Shown: positions 53,380 through 62,304 of the stretch, in pieces | Layout of the letters: each line of letters begins with the position of its first letter | How positions within the stretch are numbered: the first letter of the stretch is position 1 | Assembly (NCBI GenBank): GCA_025350325.1 | Contig: JANXYB010000012.1 | Coordinates: 1 to 64,000, forward strand | Reading direction: 5' to 3' | Source of the DNA: Acidobacteriaceae bacterium | GTDB lineage: Bacteria > Acidobacteriota > Terriglobia > Terriglobales > Acidobacteriaceae | Length of the DNA: 64,000 nt | The notes under the pieces: model-generated | Told to the model about the DNA's origin: nothing | The model's input: the letters and a program-made list of their open reading frames with translations, nothing else | Database searches by the model: none | Made by a program: the position numbers and the translations under genes

Positions 53380-54219
53380 ATGGAGCCTGGTCAGATCAGC
53401 AAAACCGCACTCGGCGTGGCGATTCGTCGTGCTGCGCACCAGTTGCAGGATCATCCGCCGGTTCTCGACGACCCCATCGCGGTGCGGCTGATTGGCGACG
53501 GGCATCCGCGTCGCATGGAGCGCGCGATGCACAAGGTGGCGCGGGATTTTCGGGCTTTCATGGCGGTGCGCAGCCGATACACAGAGGACCAACTGGCTGT
53601 AGCTGTGACACTGGATGTAAACCAGTACGTGATCCTTGGCGCGGGGCTCGATACGTTTGCCCATCGCAATCCGTTTGCGAACTTGCGCGTCTTTGAGGTG
53701 GATTTTCCGGCGACGCAGGCGTGGAAGCGCTCGATGCTCAACAAGGCAGACATTGGTGTGCCCGATTCACTCACGTATGTGCCCGTCGATTTTGAACAGC
53801 ACACGCTTACAGAACGCCTTGACGAGTCAGGATTCGATTCTCGCTCGCCGGCATTCTTCAGCTGGCTCGGGGTTGTGCCTTATCTGACACTCGAAGCGTT
53901 TCGATCAACGCTGTTCGCCATCGCGCGGTTGCCGGGCGGTACTGCTCTGAGCTTCGATTATGCGCTCGCGCCGGAGACGCTAGGCGCTGCCGGTCGTATC
54001 GCTTTTGACCGCCTGACCGAGCGTGTGGCCGCTGCGGGAGAGCCGCTTCAACTGTTTTTCACACCAGATGAGATGGGGTCGGAATTGGAGCGCGTCGGTT
54101 TCAAGAACGTGGAGCAACGCGATTACAAGCAGCTTAACGAAATGTATTTCAAAAATCGCGCTGACGGGCTGCGTCTATCGGCCGTAGGACTGGCGAGGCT
54201 GGTCACCGTATGGGTTTGA
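53380..54219 (+). CDS. SAM-dependent methyltransferase of the LCM/TIGR00027 type
   Basis: A 279-residue methyltransferase. The core begins ISKTALGVAIRRAAHQLQDHPP; YVILGAGLDTFAHR is motif I and VFEVDFPATQAWK is motif II. The SSPLVFDPI-like region of the family is replaced by AFFSWLGVVPYLT. Members of TIGR00027 are common in actinobacteria and acidobacteria and their substrates are unknown. An AAAGG lies immediately before the ATG, an unusually short spacing. It precedes lptE and holA by 36 bases and may share their transcript. Confidence 0.85.
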   Translation: MEPGQISKTALGVAIRRAAHQLQDHPPVLDDPIAVRLIGDGHPRRMERAMHKVARDFRAFMAVRSRYTEDQLAVAVTLDVNQYVILGAGLDTFAHRNPFANLRVFEVDFPATQAWKRSMLNKADIGVPDSLTYVPVDFEQHTLTERLDESGFDSRSPAFFSWLGVVPYLTLEAFRSTLFAIARLPGGTALSFDYALAPETLGAAGRIAFDRLTERVAAAGEPLQLFFTPDEMGSELERVGFKNVEQRDYKQLNEMYFKNRADGLRLSAVGLARLVTVWV

Positions 54220-54255
54220 AGGGCGTGGCGGGCGTGGCGCAAGCTAAGATGAGTC

Positions 54256-54786
54256 ATGCGCCTGCGCAACTTTGCGTCGATACTGTTCGGCTTGGTTGCC
54301 TTGTGGGGCCTGAGCGGGTGCGGCTATCACACGCTGGGTGCGGCGACGCATTTGCCGCCCGATGCGCGTACGCTTGCTGTGCCAGTATTTGCCACGCGCA
54401 CCGAGGCTTATCACACTGAAACAGTGATGACCAATGCGGTTATTCGCGAATTTGCGGCGCGATCGCGGCTGCACGTCACTTCAAACCAGGGCGGCGATCC
54501 CGACGTTATTCTGCATGGGACGATCCTCAAGGAGACGGTGGCACCTCTCACCTACAATACTTCGACGCAGCAGTCTTCGAGCTTTTTGATCACGATGGTG
54601 GTTTCGGTCATCCTTACGGGACGCGACGGTAAGACGCTTTACGAAAACAAGAATTATGTTTTTCGCGAGCAATATCAAGCGACCACTGACTTGCCGACTT
54701 TTCTCGATGAGAGCCCCGCAGCAGTGGAGCGGCTTTCGCGGGATTTTGCGCGTGCCCTGGTGGCGGACGTGCTCGAAGGTCTGTAG
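54256..54786 (+). CDS. lptE: LPS-assembly lipoprotein LptE
   Basis: A 176-residue predicted lipoprotein with signal sequence and lipobox LSGC (Cys at about residue 22) in GLSGCGYHTLG. The mature part has the LptE fold pattern: an N-terminal strand LAVPVFATRTEAYH, then TNAVIREFAARSRLHV, then DVILHGTILKET. LptE plugs LptD and helps insert lipopolysaccharide in the outer membrane, which supports a didermic organism. The gene pair lptE-holA is common in many bacteria. Confidence 0.88.
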   Translation: MRLRNFASILFGLVALWGLSGCGYHTLGAATHLPPDARTLAVPVFATRTEAYHTETVMTNAVIREFAARSRLHVTSNQGGDPDVILHGTILKETVAPLTYNTSTQQSSSFLITMVVSVILTGRDGKTLYENKNYVFREQYQATTDLPTFLDESPAAVERLSRDFARALVADVLEGL

Positions 54787-54871
54787 ACGAATCGTCACTT
54801 AGGATCACACTGCAGACAGTGCAGACTAAGGCAACCCTGCAATTCTGGTCAGCATCTGTGGCGGCTTAGCC

Positions 54872-56110
54872 ATGAGGAAGGTTATTCTTGAGGCGCATGA
54901 TCAAACCAAGTTGTCTGCAGACGCTGTCTATGGAAGTGCTCGATTGAGCGGTCAGCGTTGGGGTGCTGGATTTTCAGCAGTGGGCCGCTTTGTGGCCGAG
55001 ATCGAAGCCGCCGCAGCCGGCAAAGGACACCTTCGTCCCGGATACGTGCTTGCAGGAGACGAGCTATTTCTGCTCGACCGCTGTCGCGAGGCTGTGCTCA
55101 AGGCCTTCGTGCCTGCGGACCTGAGAGACTTTTGCCTTTCCGATATTGACCTCGGTTCCATGTCTATTTTCGAAGTTCTGGATCGAGCGCAAACTCCTTC
55201 GCTCATGTCGCCATTCCAAGTTATCTATGTGCGCAATGTGAAGCAGCTTTATACGCGCGGCGCCAAGAAAGATGAATTCGCCGCTCTTGATCGCTACTTC
55301 CGTTCGCCCAATCCTCAGGCGTTACTGATATTTGTTGCAGATTTTTTGCGCATCCCAACCGACAACCGGCGTATGGAGATGGACGACAAGCGTCGCTTTG
55401 AGCGTCTCACTGAAACTCTCGGAGAGCACTGCGGGATGGTCGAGCTGGCCCGTGTCGGGGAAGAGGATGCGATGCGTTGGGCCTCGTCGACTGCGCAGGC
55501 GGCAGATACGCGCATTGAGCCAGATGCGGTGCGGGAACTGGTCGACGCTCTCGGCGCGGATATGATGCTGATTTCTTCAGAATTGGAAAAGCTGCTGCTC
55601 TACACGCTGGGCCGTGGGCGCATCACGCTGGGCGACGTCGAGACCATGGTGCTGGCCGCCAAGCAGCGTTCGCTTTATGAATTGACCGACGCCATCAGTT
55701 CGCGGGACAAGGCACGCGCGCTGGCGCTGCTGCAGGGACTCCTCAACAGTTCCGATGCTGGTGAAGATTCAGCTATCGGACATCTATACATGCTGGCGCG
55801 CACCTTCCGGCAGATGCTGGTTATTCTCGAGAAGAATGTGCGCGACTCGCGCGCGATTTGGCAGGCTTTGTGGCAGGGCTTCAGGATGCCGCCGTTTGCT
55901 GCGGATGATTTGATTCGCCAGGCTCGCCGCTATAAGAGCCGCAAGGAACTGACGCGTGCACTGCGCCTGATTGCACGTGCCGATCTGGAATTGCGTTCGT
56001 CCCCTCCCGACAAGCGCATCGTGCTTGAGCGGCTGGTTTACGATCTCGCTTCCGAGCCGAAGCCGGTGCGTCCTACGTGGGCCCCCGCGCAGTCGTCGTT
56101 TGAAGGTTAG
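54872..56110 (+). CDS. holA: DNA polymerase III subunit delta
   Basis: A 412-residue clamp-loader subunit that opens the beta clamp. The N-terminal domain starts properly at about residue 45 with RPGYVLAGDELFLLDRCREAV; TPSLMSPFQVIYVRNVKQLY, KLLLYTLGRGRITLGDVE and RSLYELTDAI follow, with the C-terminal collar domain to the end. The first 40 residues have little resemblance to relatives, so a later start is possible. It is 85 bases after lptE in the same direction. Confidence 0.92.
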   Translation: MRKVILEAHDQTKLSADAVYGSARLSGQRWGAGFSAVGRFVAEIEAAAAGKGHLRPGYVLAGDELFLLDRCREAVLKAFVPADLRDFCLSDIDLGSMSIFEVLDRAQTPSLMSPFQVIYVRNVKQLYTRGAKKDEFAALDRYFRSPNPQALLIFVADFLRIPTDNRRMEMDDKRRFERLTETLGEHCGMVELARVGEEDAMRWASSTAQAADTRIEPDAVRELVDALGADMMLISSELEKLLLYTLGRGRITLGDVETMVLAAKQRSLYELTDAISSRDKARALALLQGLLNSSDAGEDSAIGHLYMLARTFRQMLVILEKNVRDSRAIWQALWQGFRMPPFAADDLIRQARRYKSRKELTRALRLIARADLELRSSPPDKRIVLERLVYDLASEPKPVRPTWAPAQSSFEG

Positions 56111-56132
56111 GGCGACTTACATTCGAAGCGTT

Positions 56133-57095
56133 TTATTCCAATATCACGTCCGGCTGCGGCTGGTTGCCGCGCGTGGTCAGAACAATGGCGGCGCAAAGAA
56201 TCAAGCCACCGCCGAGCCATGCGTAGGGGCCAAGGTGCTCGCCGAGCAGTTTTACGCCAAGCCACGAGCCGAGAGCGGGCTCGATGTTTAGGAAGACGCC
56301 GGCACGCGACGCCGGGACGTGGTGAATGCCCCAGTTCCACAGCAGCGTCGTGGTTGCGGTGCACGCGATTCCGCTGATGGCGAGCGCTACCCACGCGGTC
56401 GTGCTTACGTGGGCAAACGGCATGGGCTGCGCGTTGTTGGGCAGCCAGGGATTGAGTAACAGTGGCCCCAAGATCCATACGGCCAGCATGACGGTGCCAA
56501 TGAGAATTGTGTATGCCGTCACGACTGGCGGGCTGTGCGTCTGCATCAGTTTTTTGCTGAGTAGAATCCAGGACAGGGCCGTGCACAGCGACGCTACGAC
56601 CATCAAGTCGCCGATCAGGGTTGGCTCACCGACCGCTGCGGGGCCGCGATGTCCGCCGAGCACGATAAGCGCCGCGCCGACAGTTGACCCGACCAATGCC
56701 AGCCAACCGATACGGTCAAGGCGCTCCCCGGCAAAGATCGCGGCCGCTACACCCAGCAGCACCGGCATCGAGCCGACCATCAGCGATGCATGGCTCACCG
56801 TGGTCCGCGCCAATCCGTGAAACTGAATCAAGAATTGAATCGGAATGCCAAACATTGCGGAGATCAGCAATAAGCGGATCTCACGACCCGTCAGGCGAAC
56901 GCGGCTTATGACGGCGACGGGCAACATGCCAATGCAGGCAAACAGAAAGCGATAGAGCACCATGTACTCCACGCTCATCTCGTTGAGGGCGAGCCTGCCA
57001 AAATAAAACCCTGTGCCCCACAGGCTGCTGGCAACCGCGCACGCGCCATACCCGAGAAAGGCCCGCCGTCGATTGATGATGTTCAGTTTGGTCAT
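56133..57095 (-). CDS. EamA-family (DMT) permease
   Basis: A 320-residue membrane protein with two EamA repeats of five segments each: AVASSLWGTGFYFGRLAL and RFLFACIGMLPVAV in the first, GVFLNIEPALGSWLGVKLLGE in the second. The LARTTVSHASLMVGSMPVLLG stretch at the middle of the first half is typical. It is convergent with holA and divergent from the 57240 gene. No sequence tells the substrate; the family exports metabolites. The tail QPQPDVILE is not conserved. Confidence 0.88.
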   Translation of the reverse strand: MTKLNIINRRRAFLGYGACAVASSLWGTGFYFGRLALNEMSVEYMVLYRFLFACIGMLPVAVISRVRLTGREIRLLLISAMFGIPIQFLIQFHGLARTTVSHASLMVGSMPVLLGVAAAIFAGERLDRIGWLALVGSTVGAALIVLGGHRGPAAVGEPTLIGDLMVVASLCTALSWILLSKKLMQTHSPPVVTAYTILIGTVMLAVWILGPLLLNPWLPNNAQPMPFAHVSTTAWVALAISGIACTATTTLLWNWGIHHVPASRAGVFLNIEPALGSWLGVKLLGEHLGPYAWLGGGLILCAAIVLTTRGNQPQPDVILE

Positions 57096-57239
57096 GCGCT
57101 CTATTACTGTCGCATACAGAATTGCGGCGGCAGCGAGCGCGTTTCGCGTAACGTGCCAAATTAGGAATTTTGGGTATTGGCGACGTCAAGGCCGCTCATC
57201 ACGGACCGTAGGGAGCCTTATCGGCGAAAATAGTTGTCG

Positions 57240-58598
57240 ATGAAGAATTGGCAACCACGAGGGTGCTGTCGGCAGGCTCATTGTTGGGCACACCTGGGGC
57301 TGGCACTGCTGGTCGCCGTTCAACTGTATGTGCCGCAGGTCAGTAAGGCGCAGGGCGGCCTGTTTTCGATTCACCACAAGAAGTCGTCTGACCCGCAACC
57401 GCCCAACAAGCCGGGCGTCAGGGCATCAATTCCGGCCGCATTCAGCATCCCGGTAGAGCCGCTCGGTTTTTTCGCTCCAGGCGCCGTTTATCAAGGCCGG
57501 CGCGAAAGCCTTGTGTCGCTGGACTTCCTCGATGAAAATCGTCTGCTGTTCACCTTCCACGCGCCAGGGCTGATCCGCCGGGCGGGTGACAGTGAGGGCG
57601 ACGAACGTCAGATTCGTGCGGTTGTGTTGAGTCTGCCGCAAGGCGTTATCAGCGCCGAGGCACTTTGGACGCTGCATGATCGTGCGCGCTACCTATGGGT
57701 TCTCAACGATGGCCACTTCCTGCTGCGCGACGGCAACGACCTGCGAATCGGAGATGCGTCGCTGGAACTGAAGCCGGCGTTCCACTTTAAAGGGCCATTG
57801 TTGTGGCTTAAATTAGACCCGACACAGCAAATGATGGTGACGCAATCCAGCGAGCCAGCCGATGCCAAGTCAAGCTCCGGAGATGTGCCTAGCCCCTCCA
57901 CCGCCGCAGCCACACTTTCTCAGGACAGCAACTCGAGCGCGAAGTCGGATGGCAGCATGCCGGACATCGCGCTGCGCATTCTAAATCGCACGTCGGGGAG
58001 TGTGTTGCTGGTAAGCCACGTGCGCTCGACGCTGCAGCTTCCGATCAATTCTGAGGGTTATCTTGAGGGCCTGAGGTCGAGAGGCCGCGAGTGGATTTTG
58101 AACCTGAACTACTTCACCGGCGGCAGCCGCATTGTCGGCAAAGTGGACTCCGCTTGCTCCCCTGCGCTTGAATTCATCGCCGATCATGAGGTGCTGGTGA
58201 CAACGTGCAATCCGGACGGAAGCCGCTGGATGGTCGCCATGTCCACAGATGGACGGCGGTTGTGGAATGTGGCATCTCCGCCCACGCAGATCTGGCCGCG
58301 GTTGGTGATGGCTCCGAATGGCTCGCGGATGGCACGGGAGACATTGTCGATCACGCACCCGGTGGGAGCGATGTCGCCACTCAGCTTCGAAGACGTAAAG
58401 GGCCAGGTTGTTGACGTTTACGAGGCTGATACCGGCAAACTGGCCTTGTCAGCGCCGGCTAGCCCGGTTTTGGACGGCGGGGGAAACCTGGCCATTTCTC
58501 CATCGGGCAAAAGAGTAGCCATTCTCAACGCGGGCGCCATCGAAGTATATGAACTGCCTGCGGCGGCTCCTGCTGACAAAAAATTAGCAGCGCACTGA
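57240..58598 (+). CDS. Exported beta-rich protein of unknown function
   Basis: A 452-residue exported protein. The signal peptide spans about residues 10-40 (HLGLALLVAVQLYVPQVSKAQ). The mature part is predicted as mostly beta strands with WD/propeller-like pieces (SLDFLDENRLLFTFHAPG, LWVLNDGHFLLRDG, LAISPSGKRVAILNAG), and a Ser-rich unstructured stretch near residues 205-240. I do not recognise the family. The gene is 58 bases before a PP2C phosphatase gene in the same direction, suggesting a shared transcript. The ribosome binding site is weak. Confidence 0.7.
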   Translation: MKNWQPRGCCRQAHCWAHLGLALLVAVQLYVPQVSKAQGGLFSIHHKKSSDPQPPNKPGVRASIPAAFSIPVEPLGFFAPGAVYQGRRESLVSLDFLDENRLLFTFHAPGLIRRAGDSEGDERQIRAVVLSLPQGVISAEALWTLHDRARYLWVLNDGHFLLRDGNDLRIGDASLELKPAFHFKGPLLWLKLDPTQQMMVTQSSEPADAKSSSGDVPSPSTAAATLSQDSNSSAKSDGSMPDIALRILNRTSGSVLLVSHVRSTLQLPINSEGYLEGLRSRGREWILNLNYFTGGSRIVGKVDSACSPALEFIADHEVLVTTCNPDGSRWMVAMSTDGRRLWNVASPPTQIWPRLVMAPNGSRMARETLSITHPVGAMSPLSFEDVKGQVVDVYEADTGKLALSAPASPVLDGGGNLAISPSGKRVAILNAGAIEVYELPAAAPADKKLAAH

Positions 58599-58656
58599 AG
58601 TTTGTGGGGTATTCAACTATTTGCAGCCGCGTGTAGACTTGGCTGCGGAGGTTTTT

Positions 58657-59445
58657 TTGGCCACGGCTGTCGTCCATTACACGGCTGCGGCGGTCACTGA
58701 CCGCGGACGCAAACGCCCATCCAACGAGGATGCCTTTGGCTTCTCAGTCGAGGCGGGCGTGTATGTTGTATGCGACGGTATGGGCGGAGCGGCAGCAGGA
58801 GAGGTTGCCAGTACCCTTGCCGTTGACGAAGTGCTCCGCCTGCTAGAGAGCCGCGCCGAGGATGGGCCGCGGCCCCTTTTGACCGTGGCGGAAGAAGCCG
58901 TTTGCGCCGCGAATGAAGCGATCTATTCCCGTGCCCTGCGCAACCATCGGCTGAGCGGGATGGGAACCACGCTGGTGGTGATGGCTGCACAAGAGCGTCA
59001 CGTCTGGGTGCTCAATATTGGTGATAGCCGCTGCTATCGTCTGCGCAACGGTCGCCTCGAACAACTCACGCTTGATCATTCCCTCGTCGAAGAGCAGGTG
59101 AGACTAGGCCGGATGAGCCACATTGAGGCTTTGCGCTCTCCGCTCAGAAACGTTATTACGCGCGCGCTAGGAACACAGTCCCAGGTTACCCCGGATATTT
59201 TTGAATTCGAAGCAGAGCCGGGCGACCTGTTTTTGCTCTGCTCCGACGGGCTTACGCGTGAACTTTCGGATGCCGACATTCAGTCGCTTTTGCTGCGCGA
59301 CCTATCGCTTGAGGTGCTCTCGGCCCGACTTGTGGAAGCTGCAAAAAAGGCGGGCGGCCACGACAACATTACTTGCCTGCTGGTGCGCGCCGACATTCAC
59401 TGTCGGGAAGGGCAGAACTCTGCTGAGGGGTCGATAGCCGAGTGA
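58657..59445 (+). CDS. PP2C-family protein Ser/Thr phosphatase
   Basis: A 262-residue cytoplasmic phosphatase of the Stp1/PrpC type. All metal-site motifs are present: TDRGRKRPSNEDAFG, VVCDGMGGAAAGEVAS, FLLCSDGLTREL and GGHDNITCLLV. TTG 58657 is preferred because GGAGG (58647-58651) lies five bases before it; the frame continues upstream to 58621. Such enzymes remove phosphate from Ser/Thr proteins and usually balance a Hanks-type kinase, but none is encoded here. It follows the exported beta-rich protein gene. Confidence 0.95.
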   Translation: MATAVVHYTAAAVTDRGRKRPSNEDAFGFSVEAGVYVVCDGMGGAAAGEVASTLAVDEVLRLLESRAEDGPRPLLTVAEEAVCAANEAIYSRALRNHRLSGMGTTLVVMAAQERHVWVLNIGDSRCYRLRNGRLEQLTLDHSLVEEQVRLGRMSHIEALRSPLRNVITRALGTQSQVTPDIFEFEAEPGDLFLLCSDGLTRELSDADIQSLLLRDLSLEVLSARLVEAAKKAGGHDNITCLLVRADIHCREGQNSAEGSIAE

Positions 59446-59503
59446 AATCGTCAGCAATTTATTGTGAGCCTGTCGACTTCATACTGGAATCCCGCAAATG
59501 CAA

Positions 59504-60001
59504 TTATTTCAAAGTTTTGATTTTGTCATTTACGAACTCATGCTGCGGCGTTTCTCGCTTGGAAAACAGCGCAGGTGGTGCGGGAGTATTCAGGTAGTCG
59601 ATGAGGGCTTGCGGGTGAATCGGCTTTAACAGCAACTCAAAGCCATGGTCGTCGCCCTTTCCAGGCGTGTTCAAATGGTTTCCCGCGGGCCGGCCAGAGA
59701 GCAGTATTATCCTGCATTCCGGAAAGCTCTGAGCGATTTTATAGCCGGCCTCAATTCCCGTCATGCCCGGCAATATCACATCGGTGATTACGACGTTGGG
59801 TTGAACGTTGCTTGCTGATTCGAGCGCCTGCTCTCCACTATAGGTCGCGAAGGCTGCAAAGCCATTCCGGTTAAGAATGATCGCCAGAGTGTCTGCGATC
59901 ATTGGCTCGTCGTCCACGATTAACACTCGCGGAATTGCTGTTTCTTGCAACATCCAGATATCACTTTCCGCCGAAGCTATGCTGTCGGCACGCTCAATCA
60001 T
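59504..60001 (-). CDS. Single-domain response regulator, copy 1
   Basis: A 165-residue receiver protein with a short tail and no output domain. Phosphorylation site motifs are VLIVDDEP (acidic pair), VVITDVILPG (acceptor Asp) and LLLKPIHP (Lys). The SGRP segment precedes a helix in which HGFELLLKPIHP is shared with the neighbouring copy. The first 27 residues are a leader of unclear value; ATG 59953 is a possible later start. No histidine kinase is adjacent. It converges on the PP2C gene. Confidence 0.88.
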   Translation of the reverse strand: MIERADSIASAESDIWMLQETAIPRVLIVDDEPMIADTLAIILNRNGFAAFATYSGEQALESASNVQPNVVITDVILPGMTGIEAGYKIAQSFPECRIILLSGRPAGNHLNTPGKGDDHGFELLLKPIHPQALIDYLNTPAPPALFSKRETPQHEFVNDKIKTLK

Positions 60002-60152
60002 ATAGCCCCGAAACACCTTCTTTGGGAAACGGGAAAGTAATCTGCCGCTCTCGGTTTCGCTCGCTTACGCCAGACTTCCGTCATGAAGAGAGCGGGAACA
60101 CCGGGCAGACAAAAGATGACGCGAGGACTGGCTTGACCTGGTCAGACGAATC

Positions 60153-60545
60153 TCAAGGGGTATTCAAATTGAGCAGACCTGAGACCGCGTTTAACATCAT
60201 TGATGGGTGCACCGGTTTTGCCAAGATTTCAAATTCGTGACCGTCAATCTTTGCTTTTTGGATCAAGGCCTCGACAGAGGGCTGGCCCGAGAACAAAAGA
60301 ACGTGGCACTTTGCAAGCTTTTTCTTTAGCACGACTGCGAGATCTATCCCATTCATTTCAGGCAGCATGACGTCAAGAATTGCAAGGTCGGGACACCAAC
60401 TCGCTAGTTCGCGTATCGCTTGTTCTGCTGAATACGCGACGCGAATCTCGTACCCGTGTGCAGACAGGATCTGGCCCAGGGTATCGGCGATGACCCTCTC
60501 ATCTTCGACGATCAATATCTTGCTGTCCCCCGCATGCTCAGGCAT
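60153..60545 (-). CDS. Single-domain response regulator, copy 2
   Basis: A 130-residue receiver domain with LIVEDERVIADTL, LAILDVMLPEMNGID and EILAKPVHP in the expected positions. It is a paralogue of the product of 59504-60001: both have VxIADTLxxIL after the acidic pair and the GHxFExLxKPxHP loop, with the same orientation and 151 bases between them. It could pass phosphate in a relay or sense another stimulus. The tail is short, so no DNA-binding output. Confidence 0.9.
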   Translation of the reverse strand: MPEHAGDSKILIVEDERVIADTLGQILSAHGYEIRVAYSAEQAIRELASWCPDLAILDVMLPEMNGIDLAVVLKKKLAKCHVLLFSGQPSVEALIQKAKIDGHEFEILAKPVHPSMMLNAVSGLLNLNTP

Positions 60546-60926
60546 GAATCCGCTCCGGCGCGAGAGACGAGATACCCGCTGTTATTTCGAGAGATGCGGG
60601 TTGATCCGTGTCGGGTTGGCCTCACACGGAAAATGGGTTTAGCGAAGCGATGTTATGGTCAACATTGGGGTGACAATCACGCAAATAGGCCCACCCAACC
60701 TAGAGCGCGGCATCATGGCCGGTCCTCTAAGTTTGGGGTGGAGCGCTTATTTAGGTAACGTGTTAATAGTTACTGAAAATCAACAATTTTTTGCCCAACG
60801 GGTCAAATATTCTGCGTCAGTTGTTTCTTGCTTAGTCGAGTTCGAGCATGATTCAAGTGTCAGATTTAACGATCGATTCCGTTCCGTAGAGCTCAGCACT
60901 TGCAGTTGCGATCGACGCGAGGACCT
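60546..60926. other. Intergenic region upstream of the response regulators and the small membrane protein
   Basis: No gene is seen in these 381 bases between two divergent genes. GTAAC (60755-60759) and GTTAC (60769-60773) form a small inverted repeat with nine bases between. A frame at 60655-60933 is open but has no supporting ribosome binding site and overlaps the next gene. Confidence 0.45.
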
Positions 60927-61235
60927 ATGTTGACCAAAGGAATTCATACCGGCTTCGTACCAACCAGTACCAGCAGTTGGGTAAACGTGCACGTCAAGTA
61001 CACCGGCCACGCCCTCTCGATGCACAGCCACGTACACGAACCTCAAGGGCTTTCCATTTCCGGCCTCGCTGCGCCCGCGGCGAACTTCTTCGAGAGCAGC
61101 GTGAGCAGCCGTAGCTCCCTGACAGAGCGCCACCCGCGCCTGACCATCGCCGCGGCTGCATTCGCGTTGGTCGCTTTCATCGTGATCGCAGAGATTGAGT
61201 ACCTGCACAGCGCTGGATATTATTGGGGCGGATAG
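60927..61235 (+). CDS. Small membrane protein of unknown function
   Basis: A 102-residue protein with a Ser/His-rich soluble N-terminal half (NVHVKYTGHALSMHSHVHE) and one membrane segment near the C-terminus (LTIAAAAFALVAFIVIAEI), ending in HSAGYYWGG. ATG 60927 has GAGGA just before it. The three His around residues 34-39 could be metal ligands. No family is recognised. It lies upstream of the tRNA-Pro gene, which faces it. Confidence 0.6.
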   Translation: MLTKGIHTGFVPTSTSSWVNVHVKYTGHALSMHSHVHEPQGLSISGLAAPAANFFESSVSSRSSLTERHPRLTIAAAAFALVAFIVIAEIEYLHSAGYYWGG

Positions 61236-61333
61236 AGCCGATCGGCGCGCTCGGCGGATGACCATATCAACGCGCCAAGAGAATGTTAGGGTCTTTGACG
61301 AAGACCGCTTGTAATCATTCTTAGTGAGTTGAA

Positions 61334-61410
<77 letters not shown>

Positions 61411-61562
61411 ACGGGATGTTTTGATTGTAACCCGGACGTACCTTGGCTCGAAGCTCGACCCGAACCTGGACTGGTATGGACTCTATGGTTGGACTCGATG
61501 CCCTCGACTCGCGTGGACTTTCAGCGTGGGCACAAAGCGTGTCCACGTCGCGTGTGTGAGGC

Positions 61563-62111
61563 TTAGTGGTGAATCAGCCACGTCAGCAGCCAAAGTATGA
61601 GCGCAACGGGAACGGCGAAGATGACCAACATCGCGCCACCCAGGAGCAAAAGGAATAGCCAATCCTTTCCAGTGTGACGGCGCGGTTCGCCCAGATGCCG
61701 CTGCAGCAACTGGTAGTTACGCCGGTTGGGCTTCCACGCAATATCAAACGCATCTCCGAGGAGGGGGATGGATCCGATAAGTACTCCCACACCGAGATTG
61801 ACGCCCATGCGAACCAACGTGACGTACGGCACGCCGCGCACCCAGGCTGCGATGGGGATAATCAGAGACAGCAGCCCGGCGAGCACGTCCCCGAGGCCGG
61901 GGATGAGACCTATGATGCCGTCGATGCCAAATCGCATCCCGGTAAAGGGAATGCGGAAGGCTTCGTCAAGCAAAATTTCCAGCTGTTGCAAGGTGCTATC
62001 TCTGAAGAGCCAAGCGCCACGCGACCAGCGGCCAGGCGGCTGAATAATACCGGGCGCCGGGGTCGTTTTCTGGGCAATCGAGCGGGTCAAATCGGGTTCT
62101 GTTCGGGGCAT
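61563..62111 (-). CDS. DUF4112-family membrane protein
   Basis: A 182-residue protein with membrane segments in the middle and at the C-terminus. The DUF4112 core is clear: [37 protein letters not shown], then a [25 protein letters not shown] block in the second half. The Lys/Pro-rich first 30 residues are poorly conserved. The biochemical role of the family is unknown. It stands alone between two tRNA genes and faces the tRNA-Pro gene's direction. Confidence 0.92.
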   Translation of the reverse strand: MPRTEPDLTRSIAQKTTPAPGIIQPPGRWSRGAWLFRDSTLQQLEILLDEAFRIPFTGMRFGIDGIIGLIPGLGDVLAGLLSLIIPIAAWVRGVPYVTLVRMGVNLGVGVLIGSIPLLGDAFDIAWKPNRRNYQLLQRHLGEPRRHTGKDWLFLLLLGGAMLVIFAVPVALILWLLTWLIHH

Positions 62112-62171
62112 TGCACGGTTCCTCGGCGCGATGCGCGTATCATGTTCGATGCTACAATCGAAGGGTTACGT

Positions 62172-62247
62172 GGCGGCTATAGTTCAGTGGCAGAACGCCT
62201 GTCTGTGGCACAGGATGTCGAGGGTTCGATCCCCTCTAGCCGCCCCA
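62172..62247 (+). tRNA. tRNA-His (anticodon GTG)
   Basis: A 76-nt gene including the encoded extra 5' G (G-1, 62172) paired with the discriminator C, acceptor GCGGCTA/TAGCCGC, and encoded CCA at 62245-62247. The anticodon stem CCTGT/ACAGG holds loop CTGTGGC, giving GTG. The T-arm is CGAGGGTTCGATCCCCTC. Confidence 0.95.
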
Positions 62248-62304
62248 AGTTGCCTGGATATCAGGGGATGCGATGATCGTGTTCGGTCGAACTGACGAGC
62301 CTCT

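Noticed and set aside
60655-60933. Plus-strand open frame before the small membrane protein
   Set aside because: No ribosome binding site, no pattern of real protein, and overlaps the better-supported gene at 60927.
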